A stretch of DNA of 64,000 nucleotides from Streptomyces rugosispiralis (GTDB lineage Bacteria > Actinomycetota > Actinomycetes > Streptomycetales > Streptomycetaceae): positions 682,001 through 746,000 of the forward strand of contig NZ_JANIAA010000001.1 in NCBI RefSeq assembly GCF_024505145.1, given 5' to 3'. Within the stretch, counting starts at the first letter, position 1; the number at the start of each line of letters is the position of its first letter. The position numbers were made by a program, and so were the translations under genes. Shown piece after piece: positions 16,821 to 24,635 of this stretch. The notes beneath the pieces are model-generated. The model did no database searches. It saw only the letters and a program-made list of their open reading frames with translations, and was not told the DNA's origin.

Positions 16821-17696
16821 TCAGCGGTCCTCGCCGGGCTGGGCGGGCTTCCAGCGGAAGAGCCGCTTCTCCAGGAAGGTCAGCAGCCCCTCGGCGAGCA
16901 GGGCCACCACGGCGAGGATCACCATGGCGGCGTACACACCGGCGGCGTTGAAGGTGCCCTGCGAGGAGGACACCAGCAGCCCGAGCCCCTTGGTGGCGCC
17001 GATGTACTCGCCGACGATGGCGCCGATGAGGGCGAAGCCGAAGCTGACATGGAGGCTGGTGAAGATCCATGAGGTGGCGGAGGGAATCACCACCTGGAGG
17101 GTGACCTGGCGGTTGCTGGCGCCGAGGATCCGGGAGTTGGCCACCAGGTTGCGGTCGACCTCCCGGGCGCCCTGGAAGGCGTTGAAGAAGACGGGGAAGA
17201 AGACCAGGACGACGGCCGAGGCCACCTTCGAGGCCGGTCCGAGGCCGAACCAGATGAGGAAGATGGGCGCGAGCACGATCCGCGGCAGCGCGTTGAGCAC
17301 CTTGATGTACGGGCCGAGCACATCGGCGAGGAAGGCGATCCGGCCGAACGCGATCCCCAGGACCACACCGGCCACGACGCCGATGCCCCAGCCCAGGAGC
17401 GCCTCGTAGAGCGTGTACCAGATCTGCTCCCACAGCGAGCCCTGCGCGGTGCCGTGCAGCGCCCACTGCTTGAGCTGCTCCCAGATCTTCGAGGGCATCG
17501 AGAAGTTGAACGGGTCGATGACGGAGGTGCGGGCCAGCCATTCCCACAGCCCGATGACTCCGAGGAGCACCAGGGCGCGGGTGCTCTGGACGAGGATGGC
17601 GCGGTTGCGCGCGGCGCGTGCCCGGGCCTTGGAGCGCTCCGTACCGGGTGTCTTGCCGACGGCAGGGGCGGCCGTGGCGGAGATGGTCTCAGGCAT
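16821..17696 (-). CDS. ABC transporter permease (NitT/TauT type)
   Basis: A 291-residue permease with six to seven membrane segments and the EAA loop near SRILGASNRQVTLQVVIP that contacts the ATPase. It belongs to the nitrate/sulfonate/taurine importer class. The ATG at 17696 lies inside the end of the ATPase gene (8-base overlap), behind GAGAGGGG, so it is translationally coupled. A 130-base gap separates it from the binding-protein gene; that gap contains short GGGAGGCAGGAGCC-like repeats only. Confidence 0.9.
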   Translation of the reverse strand: MPETISATAAPAVGKTPGTERSKARARAARNRAILVQSTRALVLLGVIGLWEWLARTSVIDPFNFSMPSKIWEQLKQWALHGTAQGSLWEQIWYTLYEALLGWGIGVVAGVVLGIAFGRIAFLADVLGPYIKVLNALPRIVLAPIFLIWFGLGPASKVASAVVLVFFPVFFNAFQGAREVDRNLVANSRILGASNRQVTLQVVIPSATSWIFTSLHVSFGFALIGAIVGEYIGATKGLGLLVSSSQGTFNAAGVYAAMVILAVVALLAEGLLTFLEKRLFRWKPAQPGEDR

Positions 17697-18501
17697 CGAC
17701 GGCACCCCTCTCACGGGTGATGCGGACCTCTTCGCCGAGCGAGGACCAGATCTCCCGGTAGATCTCCACGAACCGCGGTTCCAGCCGTACCGACTCCACC
17801 TTGCGGGGCCGGGGCAGATCGATCTCGAAGACCTCCTTGACGGTGGCCGGTCCGGCCGTCATCACCACGACCTTGTCGGCCAGGGCGATGGATTCCTCGA
17901 GGTCGTGGGTGACGAAGACGACGCATGCGCCGGTCCCCGCCCACAGCTCCAGGAGTTCGTCCGACATCAGCGCGCGGGTCTGGACGTCGAGCGCCGAGAA
18001 CGGCTCGTCCATGAGCAGGATCTCGGGGTCGTTGACGAAGGTGGAGGCGAGCGCCACGCGCTTGCGCTGGCCGCCCGAGAGCTGGTGCGGATAGCGGTCC
18101 TCGAAGGAGGTGAGGCCGACCCGGGCCAGCCACTCACGGGCCCGCTCCTTCGCCTCCGCCTTGGGCACACCGCGGAAGCGCGGGCCGGCCATCACGTTCG
18201 ACAGCACGCTGCGCCAGGGGAACACCGCGTCCTGCTGGAAGACGAAGCCGACGTTGGAGGCGATGCCGCGCACCGGCTCACCGGCCACCAGCACATCGCC
18301 CTCGGTGGGCTCCTCCAACCCGCTGACCAGCGTCAGTGTCGTGGACTTGCCGCAGCCGGTGGGCCCGACGACGGCGACGAACTCACCGTGTCCGACGGTC
18401 AGGTCCAGATCCCTGACCGCGGTATGGAGGGCCCCGGACGGTGTCCGGAACGCCTTGCTCGTTCCCCGCAGCTCGATGGCGGGGCTGGTGTGGCTGCTCA
18501 T
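17689..18501 (-). CDS. ABC transporter ATP-binding protein (NitT/TauT type)
   Basis: A 270-residue ATPase with Walker A GPTGCGKST (46-54), Q-loop FQQDAVFPW, signature LSGGQRKR, Walker B ILLMDEP and switch histidine in VTHDLEE, all typical of SsuB/TauB-like subunits. The ATG at 18501 lacks a Shine-Dalgarno sequence; a TAGCCT at 18509-18514 just upstream could be a -10 of a leaderless transcript. An in-frame extension to 18570 would run through an inverted repeat and was rejected. It is the first gene of the importer operon. Confidence 0.9.
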   Translation of the reverse strand: MSSHTSPAIELRGTSKAFRTPSGALHTAVRDLDLTVGHGEFVAVVGPTGCGKSTTLTLVSGLEEPTEGDVLVAGEPVRGIASNVGFVFQQDAVFPWRSVLSNVMAGPRFRGVPKAEAKERAREWLARVGLTSFEDRYPHQLSGGQRKRVALASTFVNDPEILLMDEPFSALDVQTRALMSDELLELWAGTGACVVFVTHDLEESIALADKVVVMTAGPATVKEVFEIDLPRPRKVESVRLEPRFVEIYREIWSSLGEEVRITRERGAVDA

Positions 18502-18541
18502 GGCCGGGAGGCTAGGAGTGACCCGCACCACAGCGGCAGCC

Positions 18542-18572
18542 TTGTGAGCACAACGCGCCCTTGCGCTCACAA
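18542..18572. promoter_or_regulatory. Inverted repeat upstream of the ABC importer operon
   Basis: TTGTGAGC (18542-18549) and GCTCACAA (18565-18572) form a perfect 8-bp inverted repeat with a 15-base spacer, 40-70 bases upstream of the ATPase start codon. Position and symmetry suggest an operator for the divergent response regulator or another dimeric regulator. Confidence 0.5.
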
Positions 18573-18646
18573 ACCGCGTTCTGCTCGTTTTGCTCGCGCC
18601 CGCACAACGAAAACGCTACGGAGACTGGGCATACGCCCCGGGCGCA

Positions 18647-18673
18647 TTTACGGTGCCTTCACAGCACCGTAAA
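18647..18673. promoter_or_regulatory. Perfect 10-bp inverted repeat between ABC operon and two-component genes
   Basis: TTTACGGTGC (18647-18656) and GCACCGTAAA (18664-18673) are perfectly complementary with a 7-base spacer. It lies 69 bases upstream of the sensor-kinase ATG in the divergent gap, is AT-richer than its surroundings and is a strong candidate binding site for the CitB/DcuR-type response regulator. Confidence 0.6.
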
Positions 18674-18741
18674 CGGATGAAGTACTACCGCTCGCGTACG
18701 GGACCACACGGGACCTCGAGACGGGAGACAGGGGGCCCATC

Positions 18742-20427
18742 ATGCGTATCCGAGGGCCCCGGCGTGTCTCCGGTCAGGTACTCGCCGCGCAGTTGTCCAT
18801 CACCGCCGGGGTGATGGTGCTGGCGACCGCGCTGTTCCTGGCCCCGCTCAGCTCCGAGATCGACAACCAGGCGATGCACCAGGCGCTCGCCATCGCCCAG
18901 ACCACCGCGGCGGATCCGGACATCGCCCGGGACCTCGCCGCCACGAAGCCCACCCCGTCGGGTCCGGTGCAGCGGGCGGCGGAGCGGATCCGCCGGTCCA
19001 CCGGGGCGCTGTACATCGTGGTGATGGACTCCCGGGGGGTGCGCTGGTCGCACACCACCACCGCGCGGATCGGCGAACACGTCTCCACCGATCCGCGCGA
19101 GGCGCTCTCCGGCCGGGAGGTGCTGCAGATCGACGTGGGGACGCTCGGCCGCTCGGCCCGCGCCAAGGTGCCGCTGCGGACCAGGGACGGCCGGATCATC
19201 GGGGCGGTGTCGGTGGGCATCGGCTACGGCAGCGTGCGCGACCAGTTGCTGGCGGCGGTGCCCCGGTTGCTGCTGTACGCGGGGGCGGCACTCGCGGTGG
19301 GTGTCCTCGCGGCGATCGCCGTCTCGCGCCGCCTGCGCCGCCGCACCCACGGTGTGGCGTTCGCGGACATCTCGGCGCTGCTCGACGAGCGGGAGGCGAT
19401 GCTGCACGGCATCCGCGAAGGGGTGGTGGCCTTCGACCGGCGGGGCCGGATCCGCCTGGTCAACGACGAGGCCGGACGGCTGCTCGGGATCCAGCCGGAC
19501 GCCACCGGCCGTACCCTGGAGGAGTCGCTGCCCCCGGGCCGTACCACCGATGTGCTGGCCGGGCGGGTGGACGGGGCGGATCTGCTGACCGTCAGCGGCG
19601 GCCGGGTGCTGGTGGCCAACCGCATGCCGACCAAGGACGGCGGGGCGGTGGCGACGCTGCGGGACCGCACCGAGCTGGAGTTGCTGGGCCGCGAGCTGGA
19701 CAGCACCCGCGGCCTGCTGGACGCGCTGCGCGCCCAGGACCACGAACACGCCAACCGGTTGCACACCCTGCTGGGGCTGCTGGAACTCGGACTGCACGAA
19801 CGGGCGGCGCAGTTCGTGGGCGAGCTGACCAACGCCCGGCGCGCCTCGGCCGAGCAGATCTCCGAACGGGTGCACGATCCGATGCTGTCGGCGCTGCTGG
19901 TCGGCAAGTCGGCCATCGTGGCCGAGCGCGGGGTCGCCCTGCGGATCTCCCCCGCCACGCTGCTGCCGGGGCGGGTGGTCGATCCGCGCGATCTGGTGAC
20001 CGTGCTCGGCAACCTCATCGACAACGCGCTGGACGCGGTGGCCGCACACCGCCCGCCCACCCCGTTCATCGAGGTCGAGCTGAGGGCCGAGGGCACCACC
20101 GCCGTGCTGCGGGTGAGCGACACCGGTCCGGGGGTGCCACCGGGGATGCGCGAACAGATCTTCACCGAGGGCTGGTCCACCAAACGGCCCGCCCCTCCCG
20201 GCTCCCCGGACGGCCCCGACGCCCACGAGGGGTCCGCCGCGGTGTCGCCGCGCGGCCGGGGCATCGGACTGGCCCTGGTACGGCGGCTGGCCGAGCGATA
20301 CGGAGGCATGGCCCGGGTCACCGCCCGGGCGGGTGGCGGGGCGGTGTTCACCGTCGTCCTGCCCGAGGCCCTCACCGAGGACGACACACCCACTCATGAG
20401 TTCATCGCAGCAGGAGAGTCACGATGA
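18742..20427 (+). CDS. CitA/DcuS-family sensor histidine kinase
   Basis: A 561-residue membrane sensor kinase. TM1 (about 14-37) and TM2 (172-195) enclose a periplasmic PAS-like sensor of about 135 residues; a cytoplasmic PAS domain follows (216-310), then the atypical phosphoacceptor box QDHEHANRLHT (His334), characteristic of citrate/C4-dicarboxylate kinases, N-box NLIDNALDA and G-boxes DTGPGV and RGIGLAL. Relatives sense carboxylates. It overlaps the response-regulator gene by 4 bases. No carboxylate carrier adjoins it; the divergent ABC importer is the obvious target. Confidence 0.92.
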   Translation: MRIRGPRRVSGQVLAAQLSITAGVMVLATALFLAPLSSEIDNQAMHQALAIAQTTAADPDIARDLAATKPTPSGPVQRAAERIRRSTGALYIVVMDSRGVRWSHTTTARIGEHVSTDPREALSGREVLQIDVGTLGRSARAKVPLRTRDGRIIGAVSVGIGYGSVRDQLLAAVPRLLLYAGAALAVGVLAAIAVSRRLRRRTHGVAFADISALLDEREAMLHGIREGVVAFDRRGRIRLVNDEAGRLLGIQPDATGRTLEESLPPGRTTDVLAGRVDGADLLTVSGGRVLVANRMPTKDGGAVATLRDRTELELLGRELDSTRGLLDALRAQDHEHANRLHTLLGLLELGLHERAAQFVGELTNARRASAEQISERVHDPMLSALLVGKSAIVAERGVALRISPATLLPGRVVDPRDLVTVLGNLIDNALDAVAAHRPPTPFIEVELRAEGTTAVLRVSDTGPGVPPGMREQIFTEGWSTKRPAPPGSPDGPDAHEGSAAVSPRGRGIGLALVRRLAERYGGMARVTARAGGGAVFTVVLPEALTEDDTPTHEFIAAGESR

Positions 20428-21116
20428 TCGACGTTCTTGTCGTGGACGACGACTTCCACGTCGCCGAGATCAACGCTGCGTATGTGGCCCAGGTGCCCGG
20501 CTACCGGGTCACCGCCCGCGCCCATACCGCCGCCCAGGCCCTCGCGACCCTCGAACGCACCCCGGTCGACCTGGTCCTGCTCGACCACTACCTGCCGGAC
20601 GAGACCGGGCTGACACTGGTGCGCCGGATGCGCCAGCTCGGCCACCACGCCGACGTCATCATGGTGACGGCGGCGTGTGATGTGGCCACCGTGCAGGCCG
20701 CCATGCGCCATGGCGCACTGCAGTACCTGGTCAAACCGTTCAGCTTCGCCGGGCTGCGGGCCAAGCTGGACGGCTACGCGGGACTGCGCCGCACCCTCGA
20801 GGGCGTCGGCGGGCGCGGCGAGACCGGCCAGGAGAGGGTGGACCGGATCTTCGGCGCCTTCGCGGCCGCCGACACCTCCGGTCCCACCCTCCCCAAGGGC
20901 CACTCCGCGCCCACCGTCGACCTCATACGCCGGGTCCTGGACCAGGCCGACCACCCGCTCTCCGCCCACGAAGTGGCGGAGCGCACCGGCATCAGCCGCT
21001 CCACGGCCCAGCGCTATCTGAAGTACCTCGAGCATGCGGGCCGTATCAGCCTCACGCTCAAGTACGGCGACACCGGCCGCCCCGAACACCGCTACACATG
21101 GGTGGCGGTGAACTGA
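20424..21116 (+). CDS. CitB/DcuR-family response regulator
   Basis: A 230-residue regulator with receiver domain residues D9, phosphoacceptor D54 (LLDHYLP), T82 and K104 (VKPFSF), followed by a linker and a C-terminal helix-turn-helix (SAHEVAERTGISRSTAQRYL, about 172-191). This architecture is that of CitB/DcuR/DctR partners of CitA-type kinases. ATGA overlap with the kinase gene couples the two. The two inverted repeats in the upstream divergent gap are likely targets. Confidence 0.92.
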   Translation: MIDVLVVDDDFHVAEINAAYVAQVPGYRVTARAHTAAQALATLERTPVDLVLLDHYLPDETGLTLVRRMRQLGHHADVIMVTAACDVATVQAAMRHGALQYLVKPFSFAGLRAKLDGYAGLRRTLEGVGGRGETGQERVDRIFGAFAAADTSGPTLPKGHSAPTVDLIRRVLDQADHPLSAHEVAERTGISRSTAQRYLKYLEHAGRISLTLKYGDTGRPEHRYTWVAVN

Positions 21117-21124
21117 CGGCACCC

Positions 21125-21928
21125 TCAGCTGGTGGCCGTGGCCTCGTACAGGCCACGGCCGGAGCGCTGGGCCCGGTCCGAGGAGCGCAGCCGCTCGAGA
21201 GTGTTGCGCACCGAGTTCACATTGGTGCGGGACTCCTCGCGGCCCAGGGCCTCGTTGACCTCGGAGGCCCGCATGGGGCGGCCGGCCTTCCGCAGCGCGG
21301 TCAGCACGCTGTCGGCGAGCCCGGTGGAGCGCTCGGAGGCGGTGGCCGTCTCCTTGGTGGCCTTCTCCGCCGGCTTCTCCGCGGCCTTGGTGCTCTTGGC
21401 GGTCTTGGCCGTGGCCTTGGTGGCCTTCACCGTGGCCTTGGCGGACTTGGGAGCCTTCGCCACGGCCTTGGTGGCGGTCTTCTTGGCGGCGGTCTTCTTG
21501 GCCGCGGCCTTGGTGGCCCGTCCGGTGGCCGGTGCCTTGCCCGCCTTGCCACCACTGCGCTGACGGCCGATGGCGGCCTTGCGGGTGGCGGCGGAGGTAC
21601 GGCCGGTGGTGGCCGTGTCCTCGGCGGACTCCGGCTCGGCGGCCTCGGTCGTGGCCTCGGCGGCCGGCTCCGCGGCCGGCTTGGCGTCGGTGGCCGGGGC
21701 CACGGACTGCGCCACCGCCACCGGGGCGCCGTTGCCGCCCTGCTCGGGCACCGCCGAGGTGGAGAGCGTCTGAAGGCTGCTCAGGGCGGTGCTGACCGCC
21801 TCCAGCCGCTTGGTGACGGCCTCCAAATCACCCTTGAGTGCCTCCTGTTGCTTCTGCAGCTGAGGGAGTTCGGCCTCGAGTACCTCGATGGTCGAACCGA
21901 CACTGCTGTCCGCGCTCAACGCGTTCAC
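21125..21928 (-). CDS. Nucleoid-protein-like: coiled coil, Lys/Ala-rich linker, winged helix
   Basis: A 267-residue protein starting at GTG behind AAAGGGGACG. Residues 13-52 are a leucine-rich coiled coil (VLEAELPQLQKQQEALKGDL); 60-110 are acidic Ala/Pro/Glu; 111-195 are AAKKTAAKK-type repeats resembling histone H1 or HupB tails; 203-262 look like a winged helix (SVLTALRKAGRPMRASEVNE). This suggests an oligomeric DNA-binding, nucleoid-associated or global regulatory protein. I cannot assign a named ortholog. It converges with the response regulator, 8 bases apart. Confidence 0.8.
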   Translation of the reverse strand: MNALSADSSVGSTIEVLEAELPQLQKQQEALKGDLEAVTKRLEAVSTALSSLQTLSTSAVPEQGGNGAPVAVAQSVAPATDAKPAAEPAAEATTEAAEPESAEDTATTGRTSAATRKAAIGRQRSGGKAGKAPATGRATKAAAKKTAAKKTATKAVAKAPKSAKATVKATKATAKTAKSTKAAEKPAEKATKETATASERSTGLADSVLTALRKAGRPMRASEVNEALGREESRTNVNSVRNTLERLRSSDRAQRSGRGLYEATATS

Positions 21929-22234
21929 TTCACTTCGTCCCCTTTCTGGGCGTCTGCGCCCATCGCAGCAGCGATTATGCCTGCTGTCAGTGGTGTGCGG
22001 TGCCCTGTGTGCCACTACGCAAAACAACCACACATGTCTCAGCACCCCATGAGAGGCCAACTTTCGGTGAAAAAACACGTCTGCGCCACCACGCCCGCGC
22101 GGCGGATGTCATCCGGAAGGGTGGCGCCGCAAACGCGGTGACGACGTGTCAGGCCCCCGTTTCCGCGGTGGCTTCACACGGGTGGTAGAAACACCGTACC
22201 TGTCCGAGGAAACCGAGGTAGTCGAGGTAGCCCC
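21929..22234. other. Divergent intergenic region (histone-like / 2-hydroxyacid dehydrogenase)
   Basis: For the minus-strand gene a CATAAT hexamer at 21974-21979 is a plausible -10, with a small ATCGC-AGCA-GCGAT dyad overlapping it (21962-21975). On the plus strand the dehydrogenase ribosome-binding site is in the repeated CGAGGTAG (two copies, 22216-22231). No RNA gene or clear terminator is visible. Confidence 0.35.
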
Positions 22235-23212
22235 ATGAAATTGCGCTGCGCCGTGCTCGACGACTATCAGGACGTGGCGCTGTCGGCGGCCGACTGGTCG
22301 GGGGTGCTCGACGCGGTGGACGTGGTGCCGGTCCATGAGTACATCGCCGGTGAGGACGCGGTGGCCGAGGCGGTCGGGGACTGCGAGATCGTGGTCATCA
22401 TGCGGGAGCGCACCCCCTTCCCCGCGTCGCTGTTCGCCCGGCTGCCACGGCTGAAGCTGCTGGTCACCACGGGGATGCGCAATGCGTCGGTGGACCTGGA
22501 GGCCGCCGCCCGCCACGGCGTCACCGTGTGCGGCACGGGCAGCGGCTCGCAATCACCCGCCGAGCTCACCTGGGCGCTGATCCTGGGGCTCGCCCGCCAT
22601 CTGGTGCCGGAGAGCACGGCGCTGCGGGACGGCGGACCGTGGCAGAGCACCGTCGGCACCGATCTGCACGGCCGCCGTCTGGGGTTGCTGGGTCTCGGCA
22701 AGATCGGCACCCAGGTGGCACGGGTCGGCCGGGCCTTCGGCATGGAGGTGGCCGCCTGGAGCGAGAACCTGACGGCCGGGCGCGCGGAGGCGGAGGGGGT
22801 CCGGGCGGCGGACTCCAAGGAGGAACTGCTGGAGACCAGTGACATCGTCTCGGTGCATCTGGTGCTCAGCGACCGCACCCGGGGGCTGCTGGGCGCGCCG
22901 GAGCTGCGGCGGATGCGTCCCACGGCGCTCCTGGTGAACACCTCCCGCGCCGCCATCGTGGACCAGGCCGCGCTCGCGCGGGCGCTGCGGGACGGCTGGA
23001 TCGCGGGCGCGGGGGTCGATGTGTTCGAGCGGGAGCCGCTGCCGCCGGGCGATCCGTTCCGTACGCTGCCGAATCTGCTGGCCACTCCGCATCTCGGCTA
23101 TGTCACCCGGGCCAACTACGAGCGGTTCTACCGGGAAGTGGTGGAGGACATCAGCGCCTATCTTCAGGGCGCGCCGATCCGCCGGCTGAGCCCGCCCGCT
23201 CCGGCCGGCTGA
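22235..23212 (+). CDS. D-2-hydroxyacid dehydrogenase
   Basis: A 325-residue NAD(H)-dependent D-isomer 2-hydroxyacid dehydrogenase. The cofactor turn GLGKIG is at 153-158; catalytic residues are the arginine in NTSRAA (near 237), the glutamate in DVFEREP (near 266) and the histidine in TPHLGY (near 288). It would interconvert a 2-hydroxyacid and a 2-oxoacid in the cytoplasm; similar to phosphoglycerate- or glyoxylate-reductase-like enzymes but no side-chain specificity can be read. It is monocistronic and followed by a hairpin 5 bases after its stop. Confidence 0.9.
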   Translation: MKLRCAVLDDYQDVALSAADWSGVLDAVDVVPVHEYIAGEDAVAEAVGDCEIVVIMRERTPFPASLFARLPRLKLLVTTGMRNASVDLEAAARHGVTVCGTGSGSQSPAELTWALILGLARHLVPESTALRDGGPWQSTVGTDLHGRRLGLLGLGKIGTQVARVGRAFGMEVAAWSENLTAGRAEAEGVRAADSKEELLETSDIVSVHLVLSDRTRGLLGAPELRRMRPTALLVNTSRAAIVDQAALARALRDGWIAGAGVDVFEREPLPPGDPFRTLPNLLATPHLGYVTRANYERFYREVVEDISAYLQGAPIRRLSPPAPAG

Positions 23213-23217
23213 CTCGA

Positions 23218-23249
23218 CCCCGAGAAGCGCCAACGGGGCCTTTTCGGGG
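23218..23249 (+). terminator. Hairpin terminator after the 2-hydroxyacid dehydrogenase
   Basis: CCCCGAGAAG (23218-23227) pairs with CTTTTCGGGG (23240-23249) at nine of ten positions across a 12-base loop, beginning 5 bases after the stop codon. Confidence 0.55.
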
Positions 23250-23473
23250 ACGCGTTGAAGCCGGTCGGCGACCTCGCCGACCTCGTTCGAACGTCCCGTA
23301 CCCACCACTGTTTCGTCTGCCCGGACTGAAAGCGACGCATGCCCTCCGCCCGGTGGACACTATTCCGTTTCGCCTTCGTCATACCGGACAGGCTGCCTGG
23401 CACGGACAACCCATCGGCCCGCACAACAGACCGGTGCCCGGTCCACCGACCCGGCACCGCGGACGGAGGGAAC

Positions 23474-24541
23474 GTGGCTCACAGCACATCCGGAAAGCCG
23501 ACGACCGACGGGGCATCGGCCGGGCGGGACGCCCTGCGGCACGGCGACGGCGGCGGAGGTTCGGGAACCCCGCCACCGACCCGGCGCGGCATGCTCTCGG
23601 TGGCCGCGGCGGCCGGGCTCGGCCTGCTCGCCGGCTGCGGCGAGGAGTCGGCCGGCTCCACCTCCGGAGCTGACCCGCAGGGGTCCGCGAAGGCGGAGCG
23701 CTCACCGTCCGCCACCCCGTCCAAGCCCTCCCCCACCCCCAAACCGCGGCCCGAGTTGCCGCGGGGCGGCCGGGAGCTGTCCCGCTACCGGCTGGTGGGC
23801 TACTGCGGGCTGCCCGGCGCCGCCGCGCTCGGCCGGCTCGGCATCGGGGACCTCGACGACCAGGTGCGGCAGATCGAGAAGACCGCCCGCGCCTACGCCT
23901 CGGACCGTGAACCGCAGCCGGTGCTCGAACTCCTCGCGACCGTCGCCAACAGCAGCGCGGGCCCCGACGGCACCTACCGCTCACGCACCTCCCCCGACAC
24001 GATCCGCCGCTTCCACGACGCGGCCAAGCGCCACCGTGCCCTGCTGCTGCTGAACATCCAGCCGGGCCGGGCCCCGGTCCTGGGCGAGGTCAAGGCACTG
24101 CGCGAATGGCTGGTCCACCCCGATGTCGGCATAGCCCTGGACCCGGAGTGGGAGATGGGTCCGGGCGAGGTGCCGGGCAACACCTACGGCCACACCAGCG
24201 GCCAGGAGCTCACCGACGTGGCCCGCTATCTCTCCGGGATCGTCGACGAACACGACCTGCCGCAGAAGCCGCTCGTCTTCCACCAGGTGGCCGTCTCCGT
24301 CGTCCGCGACCAGTCCGCGCTGCGCCCGCAGCCCGGTGTGGTGCTCATCAAGAGCGCGGACGGCATAGGTTCGCCGGGGATGAAGCGGGACACCTGGCGG
24401 CAGCTGGTCAGGAACCAGCCCGAGGGGGTGCGCACCGGCTTCAAGCTCTTCTACGAGGAGGACACCGAGGGGAGCCGGCTGATGACGCCGGAGGAGGTGC
24501 TGGCCCTGCGGCCGCGCCCGGACTACGTCATGTTCGAGTGA
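23474..24541 (+). CDS. Tat-type lipoprotein of unknown function
   Basis: A 355-residue exported lipoprotein starting at GTG behind GGACGGAGGG. It has a twin-arginine (R37-R38) signal, hydrophobic core and lipobox LAGC with Cys55, then a low-complexity Ser/Pro/Thr linker (PSKPSPTPKPRP). The mature domain (about 95-355) contains ALDPEWEMGPGEVPG and QKPLVFHQ, compatible with a TIM-barrel glycosidase-like or cell-wall-associated fold, but I do not recognise the family firmly. It is alone in its transcription unit and converges on a strong terminator. Confidence 0.78.
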   Translation: MAHSTSGKPTTDGASAGRDALRHGDGGGGSGTPPPTRRGMLSVAAAAGLGLLAGCGEESAGSTSGADPQGSAKAERSPSATPSKPSPTPKPRPELPRGGRELSRYRLVGYCGLPGAAALGRLGIGDLDDQVRQIEKTARAYASDREPQPVLELLATVANSSAGPDGTYRSRTSPDTIRRFHDAAKRHRALLLLNIQPGRAPVLGEVKALREWLVHPDVGIALDPEWEMGPGEVPGNTYGHTSGQELTDVARYLSGIVDEHDLPQKPLVFHQVAVSVVRDQSALRPQPGVVLIKSADGIGSPGMKRDTWRQLVRNQPEGVRTGFKLFYEEDTEGSRLMTPEEVLALRPRPDYVMFE

Positions 24542-24588
24542 CCGCGGCGGCCCGCGCCACGCATCCGGCGGCTCGCGCCACGCGCGCG

Positions 24589-24621
24589 GCCGCCCCCGGC
24601 CGGAGGGCGGCCGGGGGCGGC
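24589..24621. terminator. Strong bidirectional GC hairpin between convergent genes
   Basis: A perfect 14-bp stem (24589-24602 with 24608-24621; core CCGCCCCCGGCCG) with a 5-base loop lies in the 94-base gap between the convergent lipoprotein and spermidine-synthase-like genes. Confidence 0.75.
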
Positions 24622-24635
24622 TGGGGAGGGAACGC

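Noticed and set aside
18502..18570. N-terminal extension of the ABC ATPase to GTG 18570
   Set aside because: It would translate through the inverted repeat, adds 23 residues without family similarity, and lacks a ribosome-binding site.
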